NCBI GenBank assembly: GCA_902794405.1
Contig: CADBHI010000007.1
Coordinates: forward strand, 14,902-78,901
DNA length: 64,000 nucleotides
Direction: 5' to 3'
Source: an uncultured Prevotellaceae bacterium
GTDB taxonomy: Bacteria; Bacteroidota; Bacteroidia; Bacteroidales; Bacteroidaceae
In this document: positions 35,516 to 43,487 of the stretch, in pieces
Position numbering within the stretch: position 1 is the stretch's first letter
Layout: every line of letters starts with the position of its first letter
Notes under the pieces: generated by a model
Seen by the model: only the letters and a program-made list of their open reading frames with translations
Told to the model about the DNA's origin: nothing
Databases searched by the model: none
Translations under genes and position numbers: made by a program

Positions 35516-36861
35516 ATAGCATGGTTAAAGCGGAGTGGCTCACCGATATAGCTGTCATCTATCCACCCACGGTTATAGACGGTATGGCCGTTACAGATGG
35601 TACGCTGCACTTGCCATAGATAGGTATGTCCTTCCATTGGACTCCATCCACACTTACTCTGGATAACTGTCGGCGTTACCGTCCAGGCAGCACCCGGACG
35701 TACCAGCACGATGTCTGCCCGATAGCCGGGTCGTAGGAATCCTCTGTTGACGATGCCGAACAGCCTTGCCGGATTGTGACACATCAGCTCTACCAAGCGC
35801 CCAAGTGTCAGCACGCCATGATCGACCAGTTCCAGCATGGTAACCAACGAGAACTGTATCATAGGCATACCACTGGCAGCCTTTGCACAGCCTCCCTTCT
35901 TCTGCGCCAGCAGATGGGGAGCATGGTCGGTAGCCACTACTGTAATACGTCCATCGCTGAGGGCTTGCTGCAAAGCCTCTCGGTCACGCTCACCCTTAAC
36001 GGCAGGGTTACACTTGATACGGGTACCCAGCAACGCATAGTCACGGTCAGAAAAATAGAGATGCGAGACTGTGGCCTCAGCGGTGATTGATGGTAGATGG
36101 TGGATGCTGGATGGTAAAGGGAAGAGCTCCAGTTCACGAGCTGTGGTCAGATGGGCCACATGCAGACGGGCATCGTGTTTTTGAGCCAGTTCCACAGCTA
36201 GACGCGTACTTTCATAGCAGGCTTCCTCACTACGGATTGCAGGATGGTGACGCACGTCGGGATCTTCACCATACAGCCGCTTGGCCTCAGCCATGTTACG
36301 GTTGATGATGGCAGAATCCTCGCAATGAGCCATGATAGGCATACCAGCCTCAGCAAAAATCCGATCCAAAGCTTCACGCCGGTCGACAAGCATGTTTCCT
36401 GTTGAAGAACCCATAAACAGCTTCACACCGGGAATCCGCGTCTTGTCCAACTGACCAAAAAGCGGATAGTTATCGTTGGTGGCCCCGAAGAAAAAGCTAT
36501 AGTTCACGTGACTCTTCTTGGCAGCTATCTGGAATTTCTTTTCCAATGCCTCCAGCGTCGTGGTCTGCGGAACCGTGTTTGGCATGTCAAAATAGCTGGT
36601 AACGCCACCTGCGGCGGCTGCACGCGACTCACTCTCTATATCGGCTTTCGCCGTCAGTCCAGGCTCACGAAAGTGTACATGATCGTCTATAATGCCCGGC
36701 AGTACGAAACATCCCGAGGCATCAATCGTTTCATCGATTGTCACCTCGGGACGCGTCCTTCCCTTTGTTATTGCTATGATATCCTTACCGTCGACGACAA
36801 TGGAACCGTCGAACGTTCTCCCCTCATTGACAATGGTACCACCCTCAATCAGCTGTCTCAT
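35512..36861 (-). CDS. pyrC: Dihydroorotase
   Basis: A 449-residue dihydroorotase (class I / amidohydrolase type) of de novo pyrimidine synthesis, converting carbamoyl-aspartate to dihydroorotate. Metal-binding HVHFREPG (His61, His63), 'YFDMPNT', 'AHCEDSAII', 'LHVAHLTTA' and 'VATDHAPH' are present, so it should be active. The segment LPSSIHHLPSITAE is encoded by a 7-bp-period array (36085-36119) and appears to be an insert between 'ARELELF' and the following 'ATVSHLYF'. It overlaps the upstream lipoprotein gene by 17 nt and the next gene by 4 nt. Confidence 0.9.
   Translation of the reverse strand: MRQLIEGGTIVNEGRTFDGSIVVDGKDIIAITKGRTRPEVTIDETIDASGCFVLPGIIDDHVHFREPGLTAKADIESESRAAAAGGVTSYFDMPNTVPQTTTLEALEKKFQIAAKKSHVNYSFFFGATNDNYPLFGQLDKTRIPGVKLFMGSSTGNMLVDRREALDRIFAEAGMPIMAHCEDSAIINRNMAEAKRLYGEDPDVRHHPAIRSEEACYESTRLAVELAQKHDARLHVAHLTTARELELFPLPSSIHHLPSITAEATVSHLYFSDRDYALLGTRIKCNPAVKGERDREALQQALSDGRITVVATDHAPHLLAQKKGGCAKAASGMPMIQFSLVTMLELVDHGVLTLGRLVELMCHNPARLFGIVNRGFLRPGYRADIVLVRPGAAWTVTPTVIQSKCGWSPMEGHTYLWQVQRTICNGHTVYNRGWIDDSYIGEPLRFNHAI
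36085..36119. repeat. 7-bp-period array inside pyrC
   Basis: GATTGAT-GGTAGAT-GGTGGAT-GCTGGAT-GGTAAAG: five degenerate heptamers, in frame within dihydroorotase. No inverted partner was noticed. Confidence 0.75.
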
Positions 36862-37648
36862 CAGTTGTCGGAATGTTGGTTAAAGGAGTGGAGAGCTGTG
36901 GCTGTGACTGCAGCTCTGGTTCTGCCTCTGGCAGTGGCTGTTCACCAGCATCGTGAAGACCGTTCTGACGAGCTTGGTTTTCTGTTGCTACCTGATAATA
37001 CTCCCTCACATAGGGATCGTTCTTGAAATGATCGGTAGCCTTGCTCATGATATATTCTATCTGAGGCGTCAGCGTCGGATAGCGATAGCCGCTGGTCACC
37101 ATCATAAAGATACCAGGTCCCAGCACGTTATCAAAGTTGTCAACAATAAAGTTTGTCACCAGACTGTCTTCCCTACGGGCAATATCAGCAGCCTCGATGT
37201 TCAACTGCTGGTTGATGATGCTCTCATCAATGCCGTCAAGCAGCATCTGACTCTGCTTGTGCGACAATTCCGCCATTTGATTACCCAACAGATTATGGAG
37301 GTCGATGAACTTATACAGTTTTTCGTTGAGCGGAGTCCCCCCCACGGTCTGTGTCACGTTGTCAATCCTAATGTTGATCTCACCTTTCTCTAAAACGACA
37401 GGCATGATGCTTTCTTCGTCCATGAAAAGGTTGGCCATGCGCACCGTATCAAGAAGTCCGGCAAAGCGGAACTGTCCGTGAACCACCTCGCAGGAATCAA
37501 TCTTCTTGAGTTCATTGTCCTTAATGGCTTTCAAGTAGAGTTTACTGCCGTCAAGAGCTGAAACTGATGACGAACCGTGCACCGAATAGCTTTCAGCACA
37601 TGACACCAAAGAACCCACAAAGACCAACAAGTATAATACTCTATTCAT
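36845..37648 (-). CDS. DUF4369-type lipoprotein
   Basis: A 267-residue lipoprotein with lipobox LVSC (Cys17). Residues about 25-120 match the beta-sandwich DUF4369 domain that precedes thioredoxin domains in many Bacteroidetes proteins ('DGSKLYLKAIKDNELKKIDSCEVVHGQFRFAG'), but no CxxC thioredoxin part follows; the rest is helical with a Pro/Gln/Glu-rich end. First gene of the pyrC operon, behind its own promoter. Function unknown. Confidence 0.7.
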   Translation of the reverse strand: MNRVLYLLVFVGSLVSCAESYSVHGSSSVSALDGSKLYLKAIKDNELKKIDSCEVVHGQFRFAGLLDTVRMANLFMDEESIMPVVLEKGEINIRIDNVTQTVGGTPLNEKLYKFIDLHNLLGNQMAELSHKQSQMLLDGIDESIINQQLNIEAADIARREDSLVTNFIVDNFDNVLGPGIFMMVTSGYRYPTLTPQIEYIMSKATDHFKNDPYVREYYQVATENQARQNGLHDAGEQPLPEAEPELQSQPQLSTPLTNIPTTDETAD

Positions 37649-37671
37649 AGGATTGTTATTTCAATACGTTG

Positions 37672-37679
37672 CAAATGTA
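37672..37679 (-). promoter_or_regulatory. Promoter -7 box of the five-gene pyrC operon
   Basis: TACATTTG on the minus strand, 24 nt upstream of the ATG at 37648 and directly downstream of a terminator. Confidence 0.6.
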
Positions 37680-37694
37680 CAACCTTATATTGAG

Positions 37695-37734
37695 GTAAAA
37701 AAAAAAATTTGCGCAATTTAAAACAATTGCGCAA
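37695..37734 (-). terminator. Strong intrinsic terminator, minus strand
   Basis: Ten-bp perfect stem TTGCGCAATT / AATTGCGCAA (37709-37718 and 37725-37734), 6-nt loop, followed on the minus strand by an almost unbroken T-run (37708-37697). The stop codon of the gene at 37739 is 5 nt away. Confidence 0.9.
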
Positions 37735-37738
37735 TCTT

Positions 37739-38149
37739 TTAGGGTTTTTTTGCCTCTTTTTCCAGTTCATTGCTGATTCGATGGGTTGTATAGAGCTGTA
37801 GAACGGCTGCAATGAGTAGCGTAACGACCCACTTGTTATAGACATATTGCAGGTAAGTGATATGCGGAATATGGAACACATTTCCCTGACTGGCAAACAT
37901 CAGCAAGGCCGACAACAACAGCAACAGATCACTAATAATCATGATACGACGCAGCCGCCTGATAATAAAGTTACTTCCTTCATAGCGTTGCAACAACTGC
38001 ATCGACACAAAGGCGATGGTGCCAACGGCAAAAAGATAGGGAGCAACACCCCACCCCAACAAGCTGACACCTGCACCAGCTGCCATCAGCAGGGCTCCAA
38101 ACAGGTAGATAGCGTTCTGCCAGTTATTCAGCTGGTTCATTTTCTTCAA
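37739..38149 (-). CDS. Small hypothetical membrane protein
   Basis: A 136-residue protein with four hydrophobic helices (about 12-32, 36-50, 70-86, 98-118) and a positively charged end. I do not recognise the family beyond similarity in style to small Bacteroidales membrane proteins found after divIC/ftsB. It overlaps the upstream gene by 26 nt and is followed by a terminator. Confidence 0.65.
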   Translation of the reverse strand: MKKMNQLNNWQNAIYLFGALLMAAGAGVSLLGWGVAPYLFAVGTIAFVSMQLLQRYEGSNFIIRRLRRIMIISDLLLLLSALLMFASQGNVFHIPHITYLQYVYNKWVVTLLIAAVLQLYTTHRISNELEKEAKKP

Positions 38150-38486
38150 TTAGGTTTTTAACATCACGGTCGTCGTCGCTCAGCACAAAGATATCCTCAT
38201 CATCGTGCTTCATGAAATAACGTTCACGGGCAATACGCTCCATAGCCTTCGGATTGCGGTTCAATTCAAAAATCTGCCGCATATCGCTTTGGTAGCGGCT
38301 TTCATACACCTCAATCTCATCTTCCAGGCTACTGATATAGTGTTTATTACGCAGATGGGCCAGCATGCTGTTCTCACCGACGAAGCCTACCAGCACGATA
38401 CCTAATGATATGATTATAGCATACTTGACAAACGGCAGGTTCCCTATACGGACTACAGCCGATACACACTTCTTCAATATCTTCAT
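38124..38486 (-). CDS. FtsB/DivIC-like septum formation initiator
   Basis: A 120-residue bitopic protein: short cytoplasmic N-terminus, membrane helix (about 20-40), then a coiled coil ('LRNKHYISSLEDEIEVYESRYQSDMRQIFEL') and the family motif 'NPKAMERIARERYFMKHDDEDIFVL'. Such proteins link FtsL and FtsQ in the divisome (family knowledge). The gene is 33 nt after dnaX on the same strand. Confidence 0.85.
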   Translation of the reverse strand: MKILKKCVSAVVRIGNLPFVKYAIIISLGIVLVGFVGENSMLAHLRNKHYISSLEDEIEVYESRYQSDMRQIFELNRNPKAMERIARERYFMKHDDEDIFVLSDDDRDVKNLIEENEPAE

Positions 38487-38518
38487 ATTCGTATTATTAT
38501 CTTGTTTTTACTATTCAC

Positions 38519-40288
38519 TCAAGCCAGTTCCAAATCAAAGACCTCACGTAGCTTTTCCACCGCAGAATTCGACTTTGTCAGCTCTTCAAACTGCTCACGA
38601 CGCGTCAGGATTTTCACCTCCTCACGATGCTCGTCCACTCGGATGTCAAGCTCGATGCTGCTATTGTGCAGATACATCTTCAGCGTACTGACGATACTAC
38701 CGTGTATCTTCTCCATCTCCGAACGAATCAGCTCGTTGCCAACCACGACCTCCACCTTAGGCATCGTCGTAATGACGGGCGTCATATTCTTCATACGCAT
38801 GGCAATACTCACCAACTGCTGGGGCATGCGATTACACATCGACATCCATTGCAGCTCCAGATCCTCCTGACTGAAGACCGCATCTTCCTCCGACTGGTTC
38901 GTCGATACGCCAGGGACACCGGGCAGAATATTCATCTTCTTCTGGGCTGACTGCTGGCGAAGATTGTTCCACGACATGCCCAAAGTGCTTGCCTTGATCT
39001 TTGGCTTGGCTACTGAGGGCGCCGTCTCATTCACTATAGAAGCCCTTGATGACTCAGGCTTAATGGGGTTCTGACGCTCAGGCTTAGCTGCGGCTACCTG
39101 CGGGGCCGCTGTCTGGGGCTGCGCCTTCTGAATCAGATGCTTAAACAGGGATTTCAGTCTTCTGGGCTGACGCCCACTGGCTGGCCCCTCCTCGGGCTGG
39201 GTTATCTGTGTCACCTCTATCAGCGTCAGCTCTACCAACAGTCTCTTGTTCGACGACTGACGGTAGTTGATGTCGCATTGGTTCATCAACTGCAGAGCCT
39301 TATATAAGAAAGATGTAGGACACGAGCTCGCCTGCTGCTGGAAGCGCTGGCGCTGCTGGTCGCTCACTTCGAGCAGGGGCAGCGTCTGTGGGTCCTTGGC
39401 CATCAGCACATTCCTCACATGCTTGGCCAGTCCTTGTATCAGCAAACCGCCGTCGAAGCCTTTGTTAATGATGTCGTTAAGCAGTACCATAGCCTCGCTC
39501 ACCTTATTTGCCAGACTGTAGTCCACCAGCCGGAAGTAGTACTCCGAGTCGAGCACGTTCAGGTCTTCTATCACCTTCTGATAGGTAATGTTACCCTGAC
39601 AGAACGATGCTGCCTGATCGAAGATGGAGAGGGCGTCACGCATACCGCCGTCAGCCTTCTCAGCAATCACGGCCAGGGCCTCCTCTTCATACTGGATGCC
39701 CTCTTTGTCAGCCACATGTTTCAGGTGGTCTACGGTATTGGCTACCGTCATGCGCTCAAAGTCGTAAATCTGACAGCGGCTCAGGATGGTAGGCAGAATC
39801 TTGTGCTTCTCGGTTGTTGCCAGAATGAAGATCACATGTGCAGGTGGTTCCTCCAGCGTTTTCAGGAAAGCGTTGAAGGCTGCCGTCGACAGCATGTGGA
39901 CCTCGTCGATAATAAAGACCTTATACTTGCCCAACTGCGGCGGAATCCTCGTCTGCTCCATCAGCGTCTTGATGTGCTCCACAGAGTTATTCGAGGCGGC
40001 ATCCAGCTCAAAGATGTTCAGCGAACGCTGCTCGTTGAACGACTGGCACGACTCGCACTCGTTACAGGCCTCGCCTTCAGCAGTCGGGTTCTGACAGTTT
40101 ATGGCTTTGGCAAAGATACGGGCACAAGTGGTTTTCCCCACGCCACGCGGTCCACAGAACAGGTAGGCATGTGCCAGTTTCCCCGATTTCACGGCATTCT
40201 TCAGGGTCGTGGTCAGCGCCGACTGCCCCACCACCGTGTCGAATGACATGGGGCGGTACTTTCGTGCTGATACTATGTATTCTTCCAT
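38519..40288 (-). CDS. dnaX: DNA polymerase III subunit gamma/tau
   Basis: A 589-residue clamp-loader subunit. Walker A GPRGVGKTT, zinc-binding four-Cys group ('CQNPTAEGEACNECESC'), 'IIDEVHMLS', and sensor 'ATTEKHKILPTILSRC' mark the AAA+ module (about 1-240); domain III follows, then a linker rich in P/Q/A and a C-terminal tau-like domain (about 470-589). The ATG at 40288 gives the canonical MEEYIVSARKYRP; a longer frame to 40381 lies above the promoter. No A-rich slippery site for making a short gamma form was noticed. Confidence 0.92.
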   Translation of the reverse strand: MEEYIVSARKYRPMSFDTVVGQSALTTTLKNAVKSGKLAHAYLFCGPRGVGKTTCARIFAKAINCQNPTAEGEACNECESCQSFNEQRSLNIFELDAASNNSVEHIKTLMEQTRIPPQLGKYKVFIIDEVHMLSTAAFNAFLKTLEEPPAHVIFILATTEKHKILPTILSRCQIYDFERMTVANTVDHLKHVADKEGIQYEEEALAVIAEKADGGMRDALSIFDQAASFCQGNITYQKVIEDLNVLDSEYYFRLVDYSLANKVSEAMVLLNDIINKGFDGGLLIQGLAKHVRNVLMAKDPQTLPLLEVSDQQRQRFQQQASSCPTSFLYKALQLMNQCDINYRQSSNKRLLVELTLIEVTQITQPEEGPASGRQPRRLKSLFKHLIQKAQPQTAAPQVAAAKPERQNPIKPESSRASIVNETAPSVAKPKIKASTLGMSWNNLRQQSAQKKMNILPGVPGVSTNQSEEDAVFSQEDLELQWMSMCNRMPQQLVSIAMRMKNMTPVITTMPKVEVVVGNELIRSEMEKIHGSIVSTLKMYLHNSSIELDIRVDEHREEVKILTRREQFEELTKSNSAVEKLREVFDLELA

Positions 40289-40339
40289 ACTTTGTTCTCC
40301 GATTATTCTCTCTCTTTCTTCGTTTTGCGGTTCTCGTGG

Positions 40340-40371
40340 CAAAGGTACTAAAAAGAGTGCGAATAGCCAAA
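40340..40371 (-). promoter_or_regulatory. dnaX promoter with -33 element in a terminator loop
   Basis: -7 TACCTTTG (40347-40340) and -33 TTTG (40371-40368) with a 20-nt spacer. The -33 lies in the loop of the hairpin 40350-40389. Confidence 0.65.
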
Positions 40372-40389
40372 TAATCCGCACTCTTTTTT
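40350..40389 (-). terminator. Terminator of the sigma-factor operon
   Basis: Twelve-bp stem AAAAAGAGTGCG / CGCACTCTTTTT (40350-40361 and 40377-40388), loop 15 nt, with T-run on the minus strand. It follows the stop codon at 40413 and overlaps the dnaX promoter. Confidence 0.85.
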
Positions 40390-40412
40390 CTATTACTTTT
40401 TCAATTCGTTGA

Positions 40413-40751
40413 CTACACCTGCAACAACCGGCGTGAATGCATCACTTCTCCTACAATCAGCATACCTGCCACAACCAGCGAAAAGAGCATCGTCAGCAGC
40501 TGCTGGTTGGTAGGCGGCGTGTTGAGCATCATCACCAAACCATAGGCTACCAATTGCCAGCCACGCAACAAAACGAAAAGCGTTACGGCAATTACGATGC
40601 AGAAGACCGTCCATAGACGACTCTTCAACAGCGACGAACTGCGGGAACTACTGGGCAGTTGCTGCATCACTCGTTCGGTAAAACCATTGTCAGGCAGCTC
40701 CGTCTGTCGTGCCGCCTGGAAAAACTGCTGTAATAATTCGTTATCTGTCAT
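40413..40751 (-). CDS. Small membrane protein downstream of ECF sigma factor
   Basis: A 112-residue protein with a soluble N-terminus (about 1-43, 'LPDNGFTERVMQQLP') and two membrane helices (about 47-75 and 85-103). Overlaps the sigma gene by 11 nt. Position and shape suggest an anti-sigma-like partner, but no zinc-binding anti-sigma motif (HxxxCxxC) is visible, so the role is inferred from context only. Confidence 0.65.
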   Translation of the reverse strand: MTDNELLQQFFQAARQTELPDNGFTERVMQQLPSSSRSSSLLKSRLWTVFCIVIAVTLFVLLRGWQLVAYGLVMMLNTPPTNQQLLTMLFSLVVAGMLIVGEVMHSRRLLQV

Positions 40752-41292
40752 ACCCGTTCTGTCTTAAGTAGTTAGCCATTTTATCCTTGCCGCGTTTCAG
40801 GTGTGACTTCACCGTTCCTGTCGGCATCTTTGTTATGTCAGCAATCTCATCGATGGCATAGCCGTCGATGAGTTGCAGCGTGATACATGTCCGTTCATCC
40901 TCCTTCAGCAGGCTCAATGCCTGGTAGATGTCTTGATGGAGTGAGGATTGAAGAGTGAGAAGTGAGGATTTAGCTGACGCCAAACTTTCAAGAGGCGTTT
41001 CACACTCCATTTTCACCTTTTCACTCCTGCGGTAGTCGTAGAACACATTGTATGCTATTCGCGTGAGCCACGTCAGCAGGCTGGATGTTCCACGATATTG
41101 TCCGATGTGGGTGTAGGCCTTCAGAAAGGTCTCCTGTGCAAGGTCGTCGCTCAACATCTCGTCGCCCAACGTCTGGTTCAGGAAGAACCGGCGTACTGGT
41201 GACTGGTACTCACGTACTATCTGATCGAAAGCACGCTTGTTGCCAAACATGGCCACCTGAGTAGCGAGCGTAATATCGTTGAGCCGTCCCAC
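40741..41292 (-). CDS. ECF-type RNA polymerase sigma factor
   Basis: A 183-residue sigma-70 family protein. Region 2 is 'AFDQIVREYQSPVRRFF...DDLAQETFLKAY...LTWLTRIAYNVFYDYRR'; region 4 is 'LKEDERTCITLQLIDGYAIDEIADITKMPTGTVKSHLKRGKDKM'. The start is a GTG at 41292. The linker between the regions contains an insert (KMECETPLESLASAKSSLLTLQ) encoded by paired 7-bp-period arrays. Cotranscribed with PspC and DUF6249-like genes upstream. Confidence 0.88.
   Translation of the reverse strand: MGRLNDITLATQVAMFGNKRAFDQIVREYQSPVRRFFLNQTLGDEMLSDDLAQETFLKAYTHIGQYRGTSSLLTWLTRIAYNVFYDYRRSEKVKMECETPLESLASAKSSLLTLQSSLHQDIYQALSLLKEDERTCITLQLIDGYAIDEIADITKMPTGTVKSHLKRGKDKMANYLRQNGYDR
40935..41027. repeat. Paired 7-bp-period arrays inside the sigma-factor gene
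   Basis: Left array GATGGAG-TGAGGAT-TGAAGAG-TGAGAAG-TGAGGAT (40935-40969); right, looser array TTCACAC-TCCATTT-TCACCTT-TTCACTC (about 41000-41027), inverted in base content. They encode the linker between sigma regions 2 and 4. Confidence 0.6.
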
Positions 41293-41307
41293 TTATCCTC
41301 TTACCAC

Positions 41308-41496
41308 TTAGATTCTCTTCTCGGGCATCACAATCCACAGCACGATATAGAGCAGCAGGCCGCTGAAAGCTGTGAAGAAGGTGAGGAAGGCGTAAGCCAC
41401 ACGAACCAATACGGGATCAAAGTCGAAATACTCGGCCAGTCCGCCACAAACTCCTGCAAATACTCTGTCATTAGAGCGCATCAATTTCTTTTCCAT
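41308..41496 (-). CDS. PspC domain protein
   Basis: A 62-residue PspC-family protein: 'RVFAGVCGGLAEYFDFDPVLVRVAYAFLTFF' followed by a membrane helix and 'VLWIVMPEKRI'. PspC proteins sense envelope stress (family knowledge). It lies between a DUF6249-like gene and the sigma factor on the same strand, 15 nt from the latter. Confidence 0.88.
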   Translation of the reverse strand: MEKKLMRSNDRVFAGVCGGLAEYFDFDPVLVRVAYAFLTFFTAFSGLLLYIVLWIVMPEKRI

Positions 41497-41525
41497 AATA
41501 TCTAAGTCTTTTAATGATTAATACT

Positions 41526-42137
41526 TCAATGTTTACTTGTCTTCACAATGGCCAGCTTGCCCAAGCCGATGACGGTCACCAGGATGCCGATGCCAATGCC
41601 GAGGGTGCTGCCCACATAACCGAAGAAGGCTAACAGTCCCACGCCAAGGAACGTCTGGCGCAAGCCCTTCTGCCACAGGTCGCCCTCGTTATCTTTCTCT
41701 TCTACGAGCAGCTGGTCCGGGATGGGCTGTCCCTGCTTCATAGCCATTTCAGCCAGCTTCATCTTCTGCTTCCGGTTCTTGTAGACAAAGAACAGAAGCA
41801 CGGCCAGGATGAGCACCGGCGCCAGGACAAAGACTATCAACACCACCATCAGCACGAAACCCATGCCCATCAAGCCCTCGATGCCGATATTGTTCAGGAA
41901 GTTGTCGGGAAAGGAATCGAGGATGACATGGTTTTTGCCGCCAATGCGGTGCTGACTGCTGACAACCGTCGAGTCGTAAGTATTGTCGACCGTGGTGTCG
42001 CTGTAAGCCTCAAGTGCATCCTTCGAGGTCGAGTCCACCAGCTCCTGTGCGTCCTTCTTCTGCTGACTCTGGGCAACGACTGTCTGACCCATTGCCAAAG
42101 TCATCAACATTGTGATTGCAACTAAATACTTTTTCAT
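41526..42137 (-). CDS. DUF6249-like membrane protein
   Basis: A 203-residue protein with a signal peptide (about 1-22), an acidic periplasmic segment, a strong membrane helix (about 91-120, 'MGFVLMVVLIVFVLAPVLILAVLLFFVYKNRKQK'), a cytoplasmic stretch, and one or two more helices at about 160-197. The arrangement fits the DUF6249 family that accompanies PspC and ECF sigma genes in Bacteroidetes. Function unknown; envelope stress is suggested by the operon. Confidence 0.7.
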   Translation of the reverse strand: MKKYLVAITMLMTLAMGQTVVAQSQQKKDAQELVDSTSKDALEAYSDTTVDNTYDSTVVSSQHRIGGKNHVILDSFPDNFLNNIGIEGLMGMGFVLMVVLIVFVLAPVLILAVLLFFVYKNRKQKMKLAEMAMKQGQPIPDQLLVEEKDNEGDLWQKGLRQTFLGVGLLAFFGYVGSTLGIGIGILVTVIGLGKLAIVKTSKH

Positions 42138-42219
42138 ATTTTACTCTCCTTTTTTGTTGTTTCTTTGTCCGTTAGACGGATTGGAGGCCAAATTTGTTGC
42201 AAAGATGCAATTTTTTTTT

Positions 42220-42227
42220 TAATTTTG
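42220..42227 (+). promoter_or_regulatory. Promoter -7 box of the RNA methyltransferase gene
   Basis: TAATTTTG with a TTG 20 nt upstream (42197-42199); ATG at 42249. Confidence 0.6.
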
Positions 42228-42248
42228 CAGGCAATTACTGGAAAAAAG

Positions 42249-43487
42249 ATGCAACTGCCGCAAGATTTTATAAGGAATACGCGTGAAGTGATGGGCGAAG
42301 AGCGGTTTCAGCAATACCTGAAATCGTTCGACGAAGAAGTGCCCGTCAGCATCCGACTGAACCCTTTGAAATCACAAGGGCTGACTGTCATGGAGGGTGC
42401 CGAGCGCGTTCCCTGGTGCCAGAATGGCTACTATCTGCCCCGACGTCCGCAGTTCACCATGGACCCGCTGTTGCATGCGGGCTGCTACTATGTACAGGAG
42501 GCCGCTTCCATGTTTCTTGACGAGGTGTTGCGGCAACACCTCCTACCTCTTACCTCTCACCACGCCCTCGACCTGTGTGCTGCCCCTGGCGGCAAGTCGA
42601 CATTGCTGCGCTCAGCCCTGCCCGAGGACTGCGTACTTTACTCAAACGAGCCCATCCGCAATCGCGCCAGCATCCTGTTAGAGAACGTCACGAAATGGGG
42701 CTACGCCAACCATATCGTGACCAACAACTACCCCAAGGACTACCGTGCGTCGAAGTTCCGCTTCGACGTCATCCTCTGCGACGTACCCTGCTCTGGCGAA
42801 GGCATGTTCCGACGCGACGAAGCTACCATGCATGAATGGAGCCCACAAAACGTGGAGAAATGCTGGCAACTGCAACGTGAGATTGTGAACGATGCATGGG
42901 CCTGCCTCAACGAAGGGGGACTATTTATATATAGTACGTGTACCTTTAATATAAAGGAGAATGAAGAGAACATCAGCTGGATGCTCAACGAGTTCGAGGC
43001 AGAAGTGCTGCCTGTCGAGGTGAAACCTGAATGGCATATCACGGGGTCTCTCCTGAAAGACTTCAACGAACCCGTCTACCGTTTCATCCCTGGCATCACG
43101 CGTAGCGAGGGGCTTTTCGTAGCTGTTTTGCGTAAGAAAGGAGAGGATCGAAATCTACCCTCTAAGCAAACTAAAAGTTTACTCCGGGCAAACTCCGAGT
43201 TTACTCCGGGCAAACTCCGAGTTTACTCCGGGCAAACTCAAACGCCATCCGAAGACACTCCTCGCATAGAACTGACGTACCCTCAAGCCATTGCCTACCT
43301 GCGTGGCGAAGCCCTCCAGTTGCCTCCCGACACCCCTCGCGGATTTGTCGCCGTCTGTTTCCAATGTTATCCCTTAGGAACGGCGAAAAACATCGGCACA
43401 CGCGCCAACAACCTTTACCCCAAGGAATGGAGAATCAAAACAACCCACATACCTACTGATTATGAAGCAATACTTAGACATACTTAA
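42249..43487 (+). CDS. RNA m5C methyltransferase (NOL1/NOP2/Sun, RsmF-like)
   Basis: A 412-residue SAM-dependent cytosine-C5 RNA methyltransferase. SAM motif '[12 protein letters not shown]', catalytic Cys motifs [10 protein letters not shown] and YSTCTFN, and a C-terminal PUA-like domain ('[36 protein letters not shown]'). The ATG at 42249 begins [16 protein letters not shown] as in homologues. Two repeat-derived segments interrupt it: LLPLTSHH before the SAM motif and a 22-residue stretch (about 310-331) encoded by three 22-bp repeats. Overlaps thyA by 26 nt. Confidence 0.88.
   Translation: MQLPQDFIRNTREVMGEERFQQYLKSFDEEVPVSIRLNPLKSQGLTVMEGAERVPWCQNGYYLPRRPQFTMDPLLHAGCYYVQEAASMFLDEVLRQHLLPLTSHHALDLCAAPGGKSTLLRSALPEDCVLYSNEPIRNRASILLENVTKWGYANHIVTNNYPKDYRASKFRFDVILCDVPCSGEGMFRRDEATMHEWSPQNVEKCWQLQREIVNDAWACLNEGGLFIYSTCTFNIKENEENISWMLNEFEAEVLPVEVKPEWHITGSLLKDFNEPVYRFIPGITRSEGLFVAVLRKKGEDRNLPSKQTKSLLRANSEFTPGKLRVYSGQTQTPSEDTPRIELTYPQAIAYLRGEALQLPPDTPRGFVAVCFQCYPLGTAKNIGTRANNLYPKEWRIKTTHIPTDYEAILRHT
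42522..42561 (+). repeat. Hairpin and 7-bp-period array inside the RNA methyltransferase gene
   Basis: GAGGTGTTG...CAACACCTC (42522-42542) is a near-perfect palindrome, continued by TCCTACC-TCTTACC-TCTCACC (42541-42561). It encodes 'LLPLTSHH' between two conserved motifs. Confidence 0.6.
43177..43241 (+). repeat. 22-bp tandem repeat x3 read in three frames
   Basis: Three near-exact units starting GTTTACTCCGGGCAAAC at 43177, 43199 and 43221. Because 22 is not a multiple of 3, each copy is read in a different frame, giving [16 protein letters not shown] and YSGQTQTP. Each unit is itself palindromic (GAGTTT...AAACTC). Confidence 0.9.

Noticed and set aside
43177-43241. Possible CRISPR-like repeat
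   Set aside because: The 22-bp units are directly adjacent without spacers and are inside a coding frame.
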